The position numbers were made by a program, and so were the translations under genes. A DNA stretch of 64,000 nucleotides from Stagnimonas sp965279705 (GTDB lineage: Bacteria; Pseudomonadota; Gammaproteobacteria; Nevskiales; Nevskiaceae): assembly GCA_965279705.1 (NCBI GenBank), contig OZ257257.1, forward strand, positions 806,001 through 870,000. The letters run 5' to 3'. How positions within the stretch are numbered: the stretch's first letter is position 1; the number at the start of each line of letters is the position of its first letter. Positions 27,910 through 37,111 of this stretch are shown in pieces. A model generated the notes under the pieces. That model was given only the letters and a program-made list of their open reading frames with translations. It made no database searches and was not told where the DNA came from.

Positions 27910-29141
27910 TTGCTGGCTCCTTGCACTTTCACTTTCACACCTTCGGCGAGTTTGCCGAAGTCGCCTACGGCCAGCGACTCGCCGCCGCTGAGGCCTTCGA
28001 GAATGGTGATCTCGCTGCCTTCGATGGCGCCGGTTTTCACCACCTGCCGCTTCACCGTATCACCGCTGACCACGAATACTGCATCGCCACTGACGGCTTC
28101 GCTCGGTGCCAGCACGCGGCGTGGTGCGGTGGCCTGCGGGGGTGGGCTGTCGTCGGTGAGAAAGCTCACCCGTGCGCCCATGTCCGGCAGGATGCGCGCG
28201 TCGATAGCCTCGCCCGCCGCGCGAGTGAAGCCGACGCGCACTTTCACCGTCGCCTTGCTGCGGTCGGCAGTGGGGATGATCGCAATCAACTCGCTGGGGA
28301 TTTCCCAGTCGGGATAGGCATTGAGCTTGGTGCGCGCCTTCTGGCCCGCCTTTACCTTGTTGAGGAAGTTCTCGTTGACGTCCACTTCCACCTCCAGCGA
28401 AGTCATGTCCACCAGCGTGCCCAGCCCGGTGCGGGTGCCCGCGCCACCGGCAGAGAGCGGCGAGATCATCTCGCCCGGCTGTGCGTTCTTGATGGTGATG
28501 ACGCCGGCGAATGGAGCGCGCACCACGGTGTCGTCGAGGTTTTTCTGCATCACCTGCAACTGCTGCTGCGCCACGCGAACGCCCTGCTCGGCACTGGCGA
28601 GCCGTGCCTTGAGTTGGCCCACCGCCGTGTCGGCGTTGTCTGCCGCTGATTGCGGCACGAGTTTTTTAGCCACCAGATCACGGTTGCGCGCGGCATCGCG
28701 CTCGGCATTGGCGAGTGACACTTTCAGCTCAGTGAGTTGCGCACGCGCCTGCTCGATCTGCGCACGGCCCAGGCCCATCTGCGCTTCGAGATTGCTGCCG
28801 TCGAGACGGGCCAGCACCTCGCCTTCGGCCACCCGCTGGCCTTCCTCGAAATTGATCGCGGTCACCTTGCCGGTCACCTTTGAAGACACCGTGGCCTGAC
28901 GCCGCGCCACCACGTAACCCGAGGCATCGAGCACCGATCCACTCGCTGGCGCACCGCCCTTGACCGTGGCCTGCACCACGCGCACCGGCACCGCGCCATC
29001 GGGTTTCAACACGTACGCCGCCACAACTGCTGCGACGACGATGGCGGCCAGCACCCAGGGCCATTTCGCGCTGCCGCGCGGAGCGGGGCTGCTGCTGCGG
29101 TCAATCGAGAGTTGGCGCAGCAGATCGGCTTGGGAGGACAT
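27906..29141 (-). CDS. HlyD/MacA-like periplasmic adaptor protein
   Basis: The 411-residue protein has a short cytoplasmic N-terminus, one membrane anchor (about residues 28-46), a lipoyl-like half (GYVVARRQATVSSKVTGKVTA), a long alpha-hairpin (about 115-205), the second lipoyl half (VRAPFAGVITIKNAQPGEMIS), and beta-barrel and membrane-proximal regions. This is the membrane-fusion protein layout of MacA-type exporters. It is the first gene of the adaptor-ATPase-permease-permease operon. No outer-membrane TolC partner is encoded nearby. Confidence 0.9.
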   Translation of the reverse strand: MSSQADLLRQLSIDRSSSPAPRGSAKWPWVLAAIVVAAVVAAYVLKPDGAVPVRVVQATVKGGAPASGSVLDASGYVVARRQATVSSKVTGKVTAINFEEGQRVAEGEVLARLDGSNLEAQMGLGRAQIEQARAQLTELKVSLANAERDAARNRDLVAKKLVPQSAADNADTAVGQLKARLASAEQGVRVAQQQLQVMQKNLDDTVVRAPFAGVITIKNAQPGEMISPLSAGGAGTRTGLGTLVDMTSLEVEVDVNENFLNKVKAGQKARTKLNAYPDWEIPSELIAIIPTADRSKATVKVRVGFTRAAGEAIDARILPDMGARVSFLTDDSPPPQATAPRRVLAPSEAVSGDAVFVVSGDTVKRQVVKTGAIEGSEITILEGLSGGESLAVGDFGKLAEGVKVKVQGASK

Positions 29142-29203
29142 GAGGCTTGAGGTTCCGGGAATCAGTGTCTAAGAATGCCACGGTGCCCGCCTGGCGCGGG
29201 CAT

Positions 29204-29228
29204 AAAAAAAGCCCGCGTTCAGCGGGCT
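29204..29228 (-). terminator. Terminator downstream of cysH
   Basis: On the minus strand the 7-bp stem AGCCCGC / GCGGGCT with a 5-base loop is followed by seven T residues. It sits 25 bases past the cysH stop and upstream of the exporter operon. Confidence 0.88.
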
Positions 29229-29252
29229 TTTGTGAAGCAGACATCAAGACGC

Positions 29253-29882
29253 TCAATGCGCCGTATGCAGCCCGCATTCGCGATTGGCCTCGACCTTGGT
29301 GGGGTCGAAATAATCGAAGTTGTTCGGCAGGCCGTGCTTCTCGCAGTAGGCATGCAGTTCCTTGCTCGTCCAGTGCAGCAGCGGCGCCACCTTGATGAGG
29401 CCGTCGGCATTCATGCTCACCGGCTGCATGGCCGCGCGCACGGCGGTGTCTTCAGCACGGATGGCGGTGAACCACACCTGCGGGGCCATTTCGCGCAGGG
29501 CGCGCTCGAAGGGCTCGAGCTTCACTTCCTTGGTGAAAGCGGCATGGCGCGGGTCGTCGATGGTCGGGGTCTCGCCGTCAATCGCCTCGCGGTGGGCGCG
29601 GCTGCGCAGCGGGTGATAAACCACCAGATTGAGCTTGAGCTGCTTGGCAATCGCGTCGGCGCAGACGTAGGTCGCGGGCGTGGCGTAGCCGGAATCCATC
29701 CAGACGATCGGCATGTCCGGCTGGGCGCGCGTCGCCATGTGCAGAATCACTGCCTCGAAGGGCCGGAAGTTGGTGGTGCAGATCGCTTTCTTGCCCAGGC
29801 TGACGGCCCAGTTGACCAGCGCCTGCGGGTCGTTGCCGAGTTCGGCGTTGATTTTTTCGAGGTCTAGGCTCATGGGCGGCAT
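29253..29882 (-). CDS. cysH: Phosphoadenosine phosphosulfate reductase family protein
   Basis: The 209-residue protein belongs to the PAPS/APS reductase family that reduces activated sulfate to sulfite. It keeps the C-terminal catalytic ECGLH motif, WTSKELHAYCEKHGLP, and the core MPIVWMDSGYATPATY. It lacks the CC/CxxC cysteines of iron-sulfur APS reductases, so it fits the PAPS type. The nucleotide loop reads TTNFRPFEAV instead of the usual SSSFG-type loop, and the arginine-rich loop reads TAIRAEDTAVR, so it is divergent and the exact substrate is less sure. Starts at 29882 or 29873 are both possible. It is a single-gene unit ended by a strong terminator. Confidence 0.78.
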   Translation of the reverse strand: MPPMSLDLEKINAELGNDPQALVNWAVSLGKKAICTTNFRPFEAVILHMATRAQPDMPIVWMDSGYATPATYVCADAIAKQLKLNLVVYHPLRSRAHREAIDGETPTIDDPRHAAFTKEVKLEPFERALREMAPQVWFTAIRAEDTAVRAAMQPVSMNADGLIKVAPLLHWTSKELHAYCEKHGLPNNFDYFDPTKVEANRECGLHTAH

Positions 29883-30085
29883 CCAGCGGAATCTTGGGGG
29901 CGCAGATTATAGAGAGGCTGCCCAGCCGCGTGCGCAGCTGCCCAAAGCATCTATGGATATTCTGTTTTGTGCACAAGGCACGTCATTCATCGTGGCAGCG
30001 CATGACAGCCATGCAGCAAAAAGCGCGGCAATCGCTCAGCATCGGTGGTCTATAAGCATCTACCAACAACCGGCAAGGACTCACC

Positions 30086-32224
30086 GTGCGTAAATGGCTT
30101 GTGATGGGCGGCATCGTACTGGCGCTCGCCGCGCTGTGGTTTTCGGGCCTCGGCAACTACCTCAGTCTTGATGCGCTGAAGGCGCAGAAGCTGGCCTTGC
30201 AGGCGCAGCAGGATCAGCAGCCGCTGTTGTTCGCGGCGGCGTTCTTCGCGGTGTATGTGGTCACAACCGCACTGAGCTTTCCGGGTGCCACCATTCTCAC
30301 GCTGGCCGCAGGTGCCTTGTTCGGCACGCTCTGGGGCACGCTGCTGGTGAGCTTTGCCAGCACGCTCGGGGCGACGTTTGCGTTTCTCGGTGCGCGCTAT
30401 CTGTTTCGCGATGGCTTGCAGGCGCGCTACGGCGAGCGGCTGAAGTTCATCAACAAGGGCGTGGAGAAAGAAGGCGCGTTTTATCTCTTCACGCTGCGAC
30501 TGGTGCCGGTGGTGCCGTTCTTCGTCGTCAACCTACTGATGGGCCTCACGAACATACCGACGCGCACCTTCATCTGGGTGAGCCAGATCGGCATGTTGCT
30601 GGGCACGGGCGTTTACGTGAATGCCGGCACGCAGCTGGCCGAGATCACCTCGCTGAAGGGCGTGCTCTCACCGGGACTGCTCGGGGCCTTCGTGCTGCTC
30701 GGCGTACTGCCGCTGATCGCCAAGCGCCTGGTCGATGGCCTGCGCGCGCGCACCGTCTACAAGCCTTTCAGCAAGCCAAAAAAGTTCGATCGCAATCTCA
30801 TCGTCATCGGCGCGGGCGCGGCGGGCCTGGTCAGTAGCTACATCGCCGCAGCCGTGAAGGCCAAGGTCACCCTCATCGAAAAGCATCAGATGGGCGGCGA
30901 TTGCCTCAACACCGGCTGCGTGCCCAGCAAGGCGCTGATCCGCGCCGCCAAAAGTAAGGTCGAGATCGAGCGTGCGGGCGAGTTCGGTATTGGTACCACA
31001 GCACCCACCGTGGATTTCGCCGCCGTGATGCAGCGCGTGCGCGGCGCGGTGAAAGCCATCGAGCCGCACGACTCGGTCGAGCGCTACACCGGCTTGGGCG
31101 TGGAATGTCTCAGTGGCCACGCGACGCTCATCGACCCCTGGACGGTCGAGATCAACGGCCAGCGCCTCACCGCGCCGCATCTGGTGCTGGCGACGGGTGC
31201 GGCACCGGTGATGCCGCCCATCCCCGGCCTTGCCGACGCGCAACCGCTGACCAGCGACACGCTGTGGGATCTGACCGAACTGCCGCAGCGCCTGGTGGTA
31301 TTGGGCGGTGGGCCGATCGGCAGCGAGCTGGCGCAGGCCTTTGCGCGGCTGGGCAGCCAGGTCACGCAAGTCGAGATGGCCCCGCGCCTGCTCGTGCGCG
31401 AAGACCCGGAAGTCTCGGCACTGGTCGAGGCACGCTTCGTCACTGACGGCGTCAGCGTGCGTACCCACACCAAGGCCAAGGCCGTGATCCGCGAGGGCGA
31501 TACGCAGCTGCTGGTCTGCGAGCGTGATGGGGTGGAAGAGCGCATCGCCTTCGACCGCATTCTCGTCGCCGTCGGACGTGCGGCGCGGCTGGACGGCTTC
31601 GGGCTGAAGGAGCTGGGTGTGAAGGCAGGCCGCAGCATCGAGGTGGACGACTACGGCCGCACCAGTTTCCCCAACATCTTCGCCTGCGGCGATGCCAGCG
31701 GGCCGTACCAGTTCACCCACACGGCGGCGCACACGGCCTGGTACGCGGCCGTCAATGCCCTGTTCGGCAAGCTCTTGTGGCTGCGCGGCGGCTTGTTTCG
31801 CATCGACTATTCGGTGATCCCCTGGTGCACCTTCACCGCGCCGGAGGTGGCGCGCGTGGGCTTGAACGAAGCCGATGCGAAAGAGAAAAACATCGCCTAC
31901 GAGGTGACGCGCTATGCGCTGGATGATCTCGACCGCGCCATTGCCGATGGCGAGACCGAAGGCTTCGTGAAAGTGCTCACCGTGCCGGGCAAGGACAAGA
32001 TTCTGGGCGTTACCATCGCCGGCCACGGCGCGGGCGATCTCATTGCCGAGTGGGTGCTGGCGATGCGCTACAACATCGGCCTCAACAAGATTCTCGGCAC
32101 CATCCACATCTATCCCACTTTTGCCGAAGCCAACAAGTACGCGGCTGGCGTCTGGAAGCAGGCGCACAAGCCAGAGAAGGTTCTGCGCTGGCTTGCGCGC
32201 TACCACGCCTGGCTACGAGGTTAG
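30086..32224 (+). CDS. TVP38/DedA-like membrane domain fused to a pyridine nucleotide-disulfide oxidoreductase
   Basis: The 712-residue protein joins two modules. Residues about 1-225 are a TVP38/TMEM64 (VTT) membrane domain with several spans and the family core (ALSFPGATILTLAAGALFG, LRLVPVVPFFVVNLLMG). Residues about 235-712 are a flavoprotein of the mercuric reductase/lipoamide dehydrogenase group: GAGAAGLVSSY FAD loop, redox disulfide in GGDCLNTGCVPSK (Cys273/Cys278), GGGPIGSELAQAF NAD loop, and FACGDASG. The C-terminal HPTxxE motif reads YPTFAEA, with Tyr for the usual histidine base. The substrate is unknown; a membrane-associated electron-transfer or thiol reaction is likely. Confidence 0.88.
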   Translation: MRKWLVMGGIVLALAALWFSGLGNYLSLDALKAQKLALQAQQDQQPLLFAAAFFAVYVVTTALSFPGATILTLAAGALFGTLWGTLLVSFASTLGATFAFLGARYLFRDGLQARYGERLKFINKGVEKEGAFYLFTLRLVPVVPFFVVNLLMGLTNIPTRTFIWVSQIGMLLGTGVYVNAGTQLAEITSLKGVLSPGLLGAFVLLGVLPLIAKRLVDGLRARTVYKPFSKPKKFDRNLIVIGAGAAGLVSSYIAAAVKAKVTLIEKHQMGGDCLNTGCVPSKALIRAAKSKVEIERAGEFGIGTTAPTVDFAAVMQRVRGAVKAIEPHDSVERYTGLGVECLSGHATLIDPWTVEINGQRLTAPHLVLATGAAPVMPPIPGLADAQPLTSDTLWDLTELPQRLVVLGGGPIGSELAQAFARLGSQVTQVEMAPRLLVREDPEVSALVEARFVTDGVSVRTHTKAKAVIREGDTQLLVCERDGVEERIAFDRILVAVGRAARLDGFGLKELGVKAGRSIEVDDYGRTSFPNIFACGDASGPYQFTHTAAHTAWYAAVNALFGKLLWLRGGLFRIDYSVIPWCTFTAPEVARVGLNEADAKEKNIAYEVTRYALDDLDRAIADGETEGFVKVLTVPGKDKILGVTIAGHGAGDLIAEWVLAMRYNIGLNKILGTIHIYPTFAEANKYAAGVWKQAHKPEKVLRWLARYHAWLRG

Positions 32225-32462
32225 CCGCGTCATCAATATGCGGGTCGCACGAGAAGCTTGTTGAAGATGTGCCCGAATTGGCATTGTCTGTGCCTGCGAG
32301 CTTTGTAGTGTGGTCGCCGGATTCAGATGGGTTTTAGCTCACGCACGATCCGGTAAAGGGTGAGGTTGTTGAGAGTGCGTGCAGGCGCTAGACCAGCCGC
32401 GTGCCAGCAACCTTGTGCAGCAGTACGTCGAATGAATCGCGTACCGTCAGGGAGCTTTACGG

Positions 32463-34025
32463 ATGGCCAGTGTCAGAAACCGCGAGCGTTCGTCCAACGT
32501 CTTGCAATACACGCTCGTCGGTGGTGTCGTCGCCGTCTGCATGCTGTCGTTTCTCGTCTTCAAGACGCTCAGCTTCGACCAGCCACTACACCAGCAGCGC
32601 CTGGCGGCCATGCGGGCGATCAGCAGCCTGGATACCGAGATCAACCGCCTTTTCATCCGTCTGCTGGCCGACGCCGGCAAGGCCGAGATCAGCAATGAGG
32701 ACGAAGCGGAAAAGCAGCAGGTAATCGAGCGCATGACGAATGCCATCAACACCTTGCAGGAGCGGCCGCTGGTGATGACCGGCCTGAGCATTGAGATCGA
32801 CACGGCGGTGAACACCTTCATCGACACCGTGCTCGAAAAGTTCAAGATCGCCACCGACGTGAAGCCGGACCAGACCGAGCGCCTGCGCAGTCTCATCGAA
32901 CTGCCGACCGGGCCGCAGCTGGCGGCGGTGGAGCAGGCCTATCAGGCCTGGGTGCAGCAGCAGATCGACGAGACCAATTTCTACCGCGAGGTGCTGGTCG
33001 CCTACACGGTGCTGCTGCTGCTGACGCTTGCTTATCTGGGTTTTCGCCTGCGCCTGAGCTACTACGCGCTGGACAAGGCCAACGCCGGGCTGCGCGACGC
33101 CAACCGCACGCTGGAGTCGCAGGTGCAGCTGCGCACCAAGGACCTCACCTCGGCTTTGAATAATCTGCGCGAGTCACAGGCGCAGCTGATCCAGTCCGAA
33201 AAAATGGCCTCGCTCGGCCAGATGGTCGCGGGCGTGGCGCACGAGATCAACACGCCGCTCGGCTACGCGCGCAGCAATTCCGGGATCGTCCGCAGCTCGC
33301 TCGGCGATATCCGCCAGCTGTGTGAATCGCAGAGCCACGCGCTGGCGCTGCTGACCGCCGCCAACAGCAGCGAACAGGCGATTGCAGATGCACTCGAACA
33401 GGCCGAGACGCAGCGCCAGAACATCAATGCCGAAGAACTGATGGGCGATCTCGACAACCTCCTGGTCGACACCGACCACGGGCTGATGCAGATTGCCGAA
33501 CTAGTTTCGAGCCTGAAGGATTTCTCGCGCGTCGACCGCTCGCGAACGGACTTGTTCGACCTCAACGCCGGCGTCGATTCGGCGCTGAAGATCTGCAACA
33601 ACCAGCTCAAGGGTCGCGTCGAAGTCGTGCGCGCATTCACCACGCTGCCCGAGATCGAATGCTCGCCGTCGCAGATCAACCAGGTGTTTCTCAATCTCAT
33701 CAACAACGCCGCGCAGGCCATCACCAATGAGGGCGTGGTCACCATCGCAACGGCGACGGAAAAGAACGGCGTGGTGGTCAGTGTCAGCGACACCGGCAGC
33801 GGCATGAGCGATGAGGTGAAGCGGCGCATCTTCGAGCCGTTTTTCACTACAAAACCAGTTGGGCAGGGCACTGGCCTCGGGCTCTCGATCGTCTTCCGCA
33901 TCGTCGAGGAACACGGCGGCCGCATCAGTGTTGATTCGACGGTGGGCGTCGGCACCACCTTCAGCGTGCATCTGCCGCTGAGGCAGACCAAGGCGGCGGC
34001 CAAGCCGCTGGCGGCGGCCGCATGA
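32463..34025 (+). CDS. Membrane-bound sensor histidine kinase
   Basis: The 520-residue kinase has two transmembrane spans (about 14-33 and 178-197) enclosing a 145-residue periplasmic sensor of no recognised family, then a coiled coil (about 205-245) and the kinase core: H-box VAGVAHEINTPLGYARSN with His260, N-box NLINNAAQAI, DTGSGM and GTGLGLSIVFRIVEEHGG. The H-box with N/T after the histidine is typical of HPK4-like kinases. AGGGAG lies about 10 bases before the ATG. Its stop overlaps the start of the two-receiver regulator (ATGA), marking the cognate pair. Confidence 0.92.
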   Translation: MASVRNRERSSNVLQYTLVGGVVAVCMLSFLVFKTLSFDQPLHQQRLAAMRAISSLDTEINRLFIRLLADAGKAEISNEDEAEKQQVIERMTNAINTLQERPLVMTGLSIEIDTAVNTFIDTVLEKFKIATDVKPDQTERLRSLIELPTGPQLAAVEQAYQAWVQQQIDETNFYREVLVAYTVLLLLTLAYLGFRLRLSYYALDKANAGLRDANRTLESQVQLRTKDLTSALNNLRESQAQLIQSEKMASLGQMVAGVAHEINTPLGYARSNSGIVRSSLGDIRQLCESQSHALALLTAANSSEQAIADALEQAETQRQNINAEELMGDLDNLLVDTDHGLMQIAELVSSLKDFSRVDRSRTDLFDLNAGVDSALKICNNQLKGRVEVVRAFTTLPEIECSPSQINQVFLNLINNAAQAITNEGVVTIATATEKNGVVVSVSDTGSGMSDEVKRRIFEPFFTTKPVGQGTGLGLSIVFRIVEEHGGRISVDSTVGVGTTFSVHLPLRQTKAAAKPLAAAA

Positions 34026-34990
34026 ACAGTGCCGTGAATACCGGCCCGTCCAAGCCGCGCGTGTTGTTCGTCGATGACGAACCGCGCGTGCTGTCGAGCA
34101 TGCGCATGCTGTTCCGCGGCGCCTACGAAATGCAGTTTGCCGACGGCGCGCAGAAGGCCATCGAACTGCTCAAGGTGCAGTCAGTGGATGTGATCGTCAG
34201 CGACCAGCGCATGCCCGGCATGACCGGTATCGAGCTGCTGCGCGAGGCGCGCAACATCAACCCGCATGCGATGCGTATCCTGCTCACTGGCTACTCCGAT
34301 CTCAACGCAATTATCGGTTCGGTGAACGAGGGCGAGATCTTCCGCTTCGTCAACAAGCCCTGGGCGAATGACGAGCTGACCAGCACGGTGGCCAATGCCG
34401 TCACCGCCGCGCGCGCGAGCTTTGCCATCAGCCAGCTGCCAGAGCCTGTGGTGAACACTGCCGCAGCTGCCAGCGATGCGCCGGCCGTGCTGGTGCTGGA
34501 TGACGACGCAGAGATTGCACCGCGCATCCAGTCCATTCTGGGCGAGTCCTACCGCGTGTTCGGTGCGCGCAGCATGGACGAGGCGGTGGACCTTCTCGAA
34601 CAGCAGCACATCGGCGTGGTGATTTCAGACAGCCGTGTGCAGAACCTGCCGGTGGTGAGCCTGATCGGCATGCTCAAGCAGCATCAGCCGCAGTTGGTGA
34701 CGGTGATCCTCACCGAACGTGCCGATGCGGGGGCTGCCATCGAGCTGATCAACCAGGGCCAGATCTACCGGCTGCTGACCAAGCCGGTGCAGGAAGTGAC
34801 CTGCCGCATCATGGTCAACTCGGCGCAGAAGCATCATCTGCAACTGGCCCGCAACCCCGAGTTGCACCAGCGCTATGCGGTGGAAAAACCCAGCGCCCCA
34901 TCACCCGGCATGGCCGCACCGCCGCCGCGTCTGATGGATCGCGTGCGCTCGCTGCGTTCGTGGATGACCGGGCGCAGCAGTGCCCATTAA
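34022..34990 (+). CDS. Two-receiver response regulator without output domain
   Basis: The 322-residue protein has two receiver domains. The first (about residues 12-130) is complete: VLFVDDEP, phospho-Asp in VIVSDQRMPGMTG, LTGYSD and VNKPW. The second (about 155-272) has VLVLDDDAE, VVISDSRVQNLP, ILTERAD and LTKPV, so the acceptor Asp is kept but the RMPG turn is altered. The C-terminal 50 residues are proline-rich and basic, with no DNA-binding or enzyme domain. It probably acts through protein contacts with the coupled kinase. It converges with the DUF4065 gene, overlapping it by 4 bases. Confidence 0.88.
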   Translation: MNSAVNTGPSKPRVLFVDDEPRVLSSMRMLFRGAYEMQFADGAQKAIELLKVQSVDVIVSDQRMPGMTGIELLREARNINPHAMRILLTGYSDLNAIIGSVNEGEIFRFVNKPWANDELTSTVANAVTAARASFAISQLPEPVVNTAAAASDAPAVLVLDDDAEIAPRIQSILGESYRVFGARSMDEAVDLLEQQHIGVVISDSRVQNLPVVSLIGMLKQHQPQLVTVILTERADAGAAIELINQGQIYRLLTKPVQEVTCRIMVNSAQKHHLQLARNPELHQRYAVEKPSAPSPGMAAPPPRLMDRVRSLRSWMTGRSSAH

Positions 34991-35607
34991 CGCCTGTTGG
35001 GCCCCAGCGTTTCGCTAAAGCTCACGCGCGACAGCATCACGGTTTCTTCCAGGCCGTCGGCGATGGCGCGGTCCTTGTTCTCCTGAATCAGCAGGCTGCG
35101 AAACCAGGTGCGGATGGCGGAGTTGGCGAGCGTTAGCGTCTCGCGGCCATGACGTTCGGTGGAGTGCCAGGCCAGGTCCCAGGGGCCGTCGCCCGAGCGC
35201 ACGAAAAACCCCATGTATTGGGCGGTGAAACTGCCAAAGCGCTGCCAGACCATGTCGAGCGTGGCGAGTGCGGGATCGTCGGCCGCCAGTTCCGGCGTGT
35301 CGTCGTCGATGCGGCCATCGGCGCGCTTCACCAGCAACAGCAGCAGACCGTTGACGGGTTTCTCGCCCATGACGCCATGCGCGCGCAGGCCCTGAATGGA
35401 GATGCCATCGGAATCGGCCAGCACGGCTTCGTCCAGCAGGGGGTCGTTCATCATCGCCAGCCTGAGGCCATGCGCGAAATACACCAGGTTGTGCAGCTGA
35501 CCGCCGGTGAGCGTTTTGCCGGCTTGCGTAGCGCGCTGGATGAGATGGTTGGCGACGGCGGTGACGGGACGCATGCGCGTGCTCGATCGAATAGGGAAGC
35601 GCTGCAT
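34987..35607 (-). CDS. Panacea/DUF4065-domain protein
   Basis: The protein (206 residues, or 195 from the ATG at 35574) starts with VTAVANHLIQRATQAGKTLTGGQLHNLVYFAHGL, given here in part as the DUF4065/Panacea hallmark: an N-terminal helix, then LTGGQLHNLVYFAHG. This family includes phage GepA-like proteins and the SocA antitoxin, and Panacea domains serve as antitoxin modules for many toxins. No toxin gene adjoins it; neighbours are a response regulator (convergent) and a MATE pump (divergent). Function here is therefore open. Confidence 0.7.
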   Translation of the reverse strand: MQRFPIRSSTRMRPVTAVANHLIQRATQAGKTLTGGQLHNLVYFAHGLRLAMMNDPLLDEAVLADSDGISIQGLRAHGVMGEKPVNGLLLLLVKRADGRIDDDTPELAADDPALATLDMVWQRFGSFTAQYMGFFVRSGDGPWDLAWHSTERHGRETLTLANSAIRTWFRSLLIQENKDRAIADGLEETVMLSRVSFSETLGPNRR

Positions 35608-35688
35608 CTTACCCGCCTGTCATGGCGGTATCCGGCAGGCGCAATACAATCCGCGCCCTTCGATACCTGCCTCCTGTCCGAGCTGCCC

Positions 35689-37023
35689 ATGTTTTCGCCC
35701 CGCCTGCGCACCGAGATGCGCGCCAACCTCAAGCTGGCACTGCCGCTGATTGCCGCCCAGCTGGCCGGTGTCGGCATGGGTGCGACCGACACCATCATGG
35801 CGGGCAAGCTCGGCCCCAACGCGCTGGCGGCGGTGGCGGTGAGCGTGAACATCAGCATGGCGTTCTTCGTGTTTTTTCTCGGCGTATTCATGGCCGCCTC
35901 GGCCATCGTCTCGCAGCGTCGCGGGGCGGGCGTGGCACCCGAAACCATCGGCAGCTACGCCCGCACCCTGCAAGGCATGGCGCTGTGGATGGGCGCGATC
36001 TGGTGCCTGTCGCTGCAGCTCATCGCATCGCCTGCCATCCGCGCGCTGGATCTCGATGCCGAAACCACCGCGCTCGCCATTCCGTACCTGCGCGCCTATG
36101 CGTTCTCGGCTTTCGGCCTGTGCAGCTGGTTCGCGCTGCGCTTTGTCGCTGAAGGGCTGGAGGCGACGCGGCCGGTGATGCTGGCGGGCTTGATCGGCCT
36201 AGTCGTCAACGCCCTGCTCAACTGGCTGCTGATCTTCGGCGCAGGCCCGGTGCCGGCGTTGGGCGTGACCGGCTCTGGCATTGCGACTGCCATCGCCTGC
36301 GTGGTGATGGCGGCTAGCCTCGCAGCGTTCTATGGCCGCTATCCGCAACTCGCAGCGCTGCGCGTCTTCAAGGGTCACGGCCGCGAGGCCGCAGCGGTCG
36401 GCGAGACCCTGAAGCTCGGCCTGCCCATCGCCCTGATTGTGCTCGCGGAGGCGGGGCTGTTCGTGGTGGTGGCGATGCTGATGGCGCGTCTCGGCGAGCG
36501 CACGGTGGCGGCGTACCAGATCGCCATCAACTTTGCCTCGGTGGTGTTCATGATCCCGCTCGGCATCGGTTTTGCCACCACCGTGCGCGTCGGCTTTTTT
36601 GCCGGTGCGGGCGATGCCCTCTCGGCGCGGTATGCGGGCCTGGTCGGCATGGGCATGGGCATGTCCAACGCCGCCTTCAATGCCACGGTAATGCTGGTGT
36701 TCGGTGGCGTCATTGCCGCGCTCTACACGCAGGATATCGGTATTGCCGCGCAGGCAATGGCGTTCCTGGCGCTGGCGGCGATCTTCCAGCTGGCCGATGG
36801 CCTGCAAGCCACCGTCAACGGCGCGCTGCGAGGCCTCAAGGACACGCGGCTGCCGATGGTGATCACGTTGTTCAGCTACTGGTGCATCGGCCTGCCGGTG
36901 GCGTGGTGGCTGTGCTTCCACACCCCGCTGGGTGCCAACGGCCTGTGGTGGGGCCTGACGGCCGGGCTGGCCGCCGCCGCCATCGGCCTGACCCTCAGAT
37001 TCCAGAGCCTCACGCGGCGTTGA
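35689..37023 (+). CDS. MATE-family multidrug efflux protein
   Basis: The 444-residue inner-membrane protein has about twelve transmembrane segments and NorM-type MATE sequences (LALPLIAAQLAGVGMGATDTIMAGKLG split over span 1, GLPIALIVLAEAGLFVVVAMLM at the start of the second half, DGLQATVNGALRGLKDT near the end). MATE pumps export cationic drugs in exchange for Na+ or H+. The ATG at 35689 gives the standard N-terminus; the longer open frame upstream overlaps the opposite gene. The specific substrate is not predictable. Confidence 0.93.
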   Translation: MFSPRLRTEMRANLKLALPLIAAQLAGVGMGATDTIMAGKLGPNALAAVAVSVNISMAFFVFFLGVFMAASAIVSQRRGAGVAPETIGSYARTLQGMALWMGAIWCLSLQLIASPAIRALDLDAETTALAIPYLRAYAFSAFGLCSWFALRFVAEGLEATRPVMLAGLIGLVVNALLNWLLIFGAGPVPALGVTGSGIATAIACVVMAASLAAFYGRYPQLAALRVFKGHGREAAAVGETLKLGLPIALIVLAEAGLFVVVAMLMARLGERTVAAYQIAINFASVVFMIPLGIGFATTVRVGFFAGAGDALSARYAGLVGMGMGMSNAAFNATVMLVFGGVIAALYTQDIGIAAQAMAFLALAAIFQLADGLQATVNGALRGLKDTRLPMVITLFSYWCIGLPVAWWLCFHTPLGANGLWWGLTAGLAAAAIGLTLRFQSLTRR

Positions 37024-37111
37024 TGCCGCTCTGGCCTGCCACTGATCGGCAGGTTTCGGCGGCGGCGGTGGGCGCTGCCACGCTCCAGAAAATCGTTCTG
37101 GAAGACGCTCG

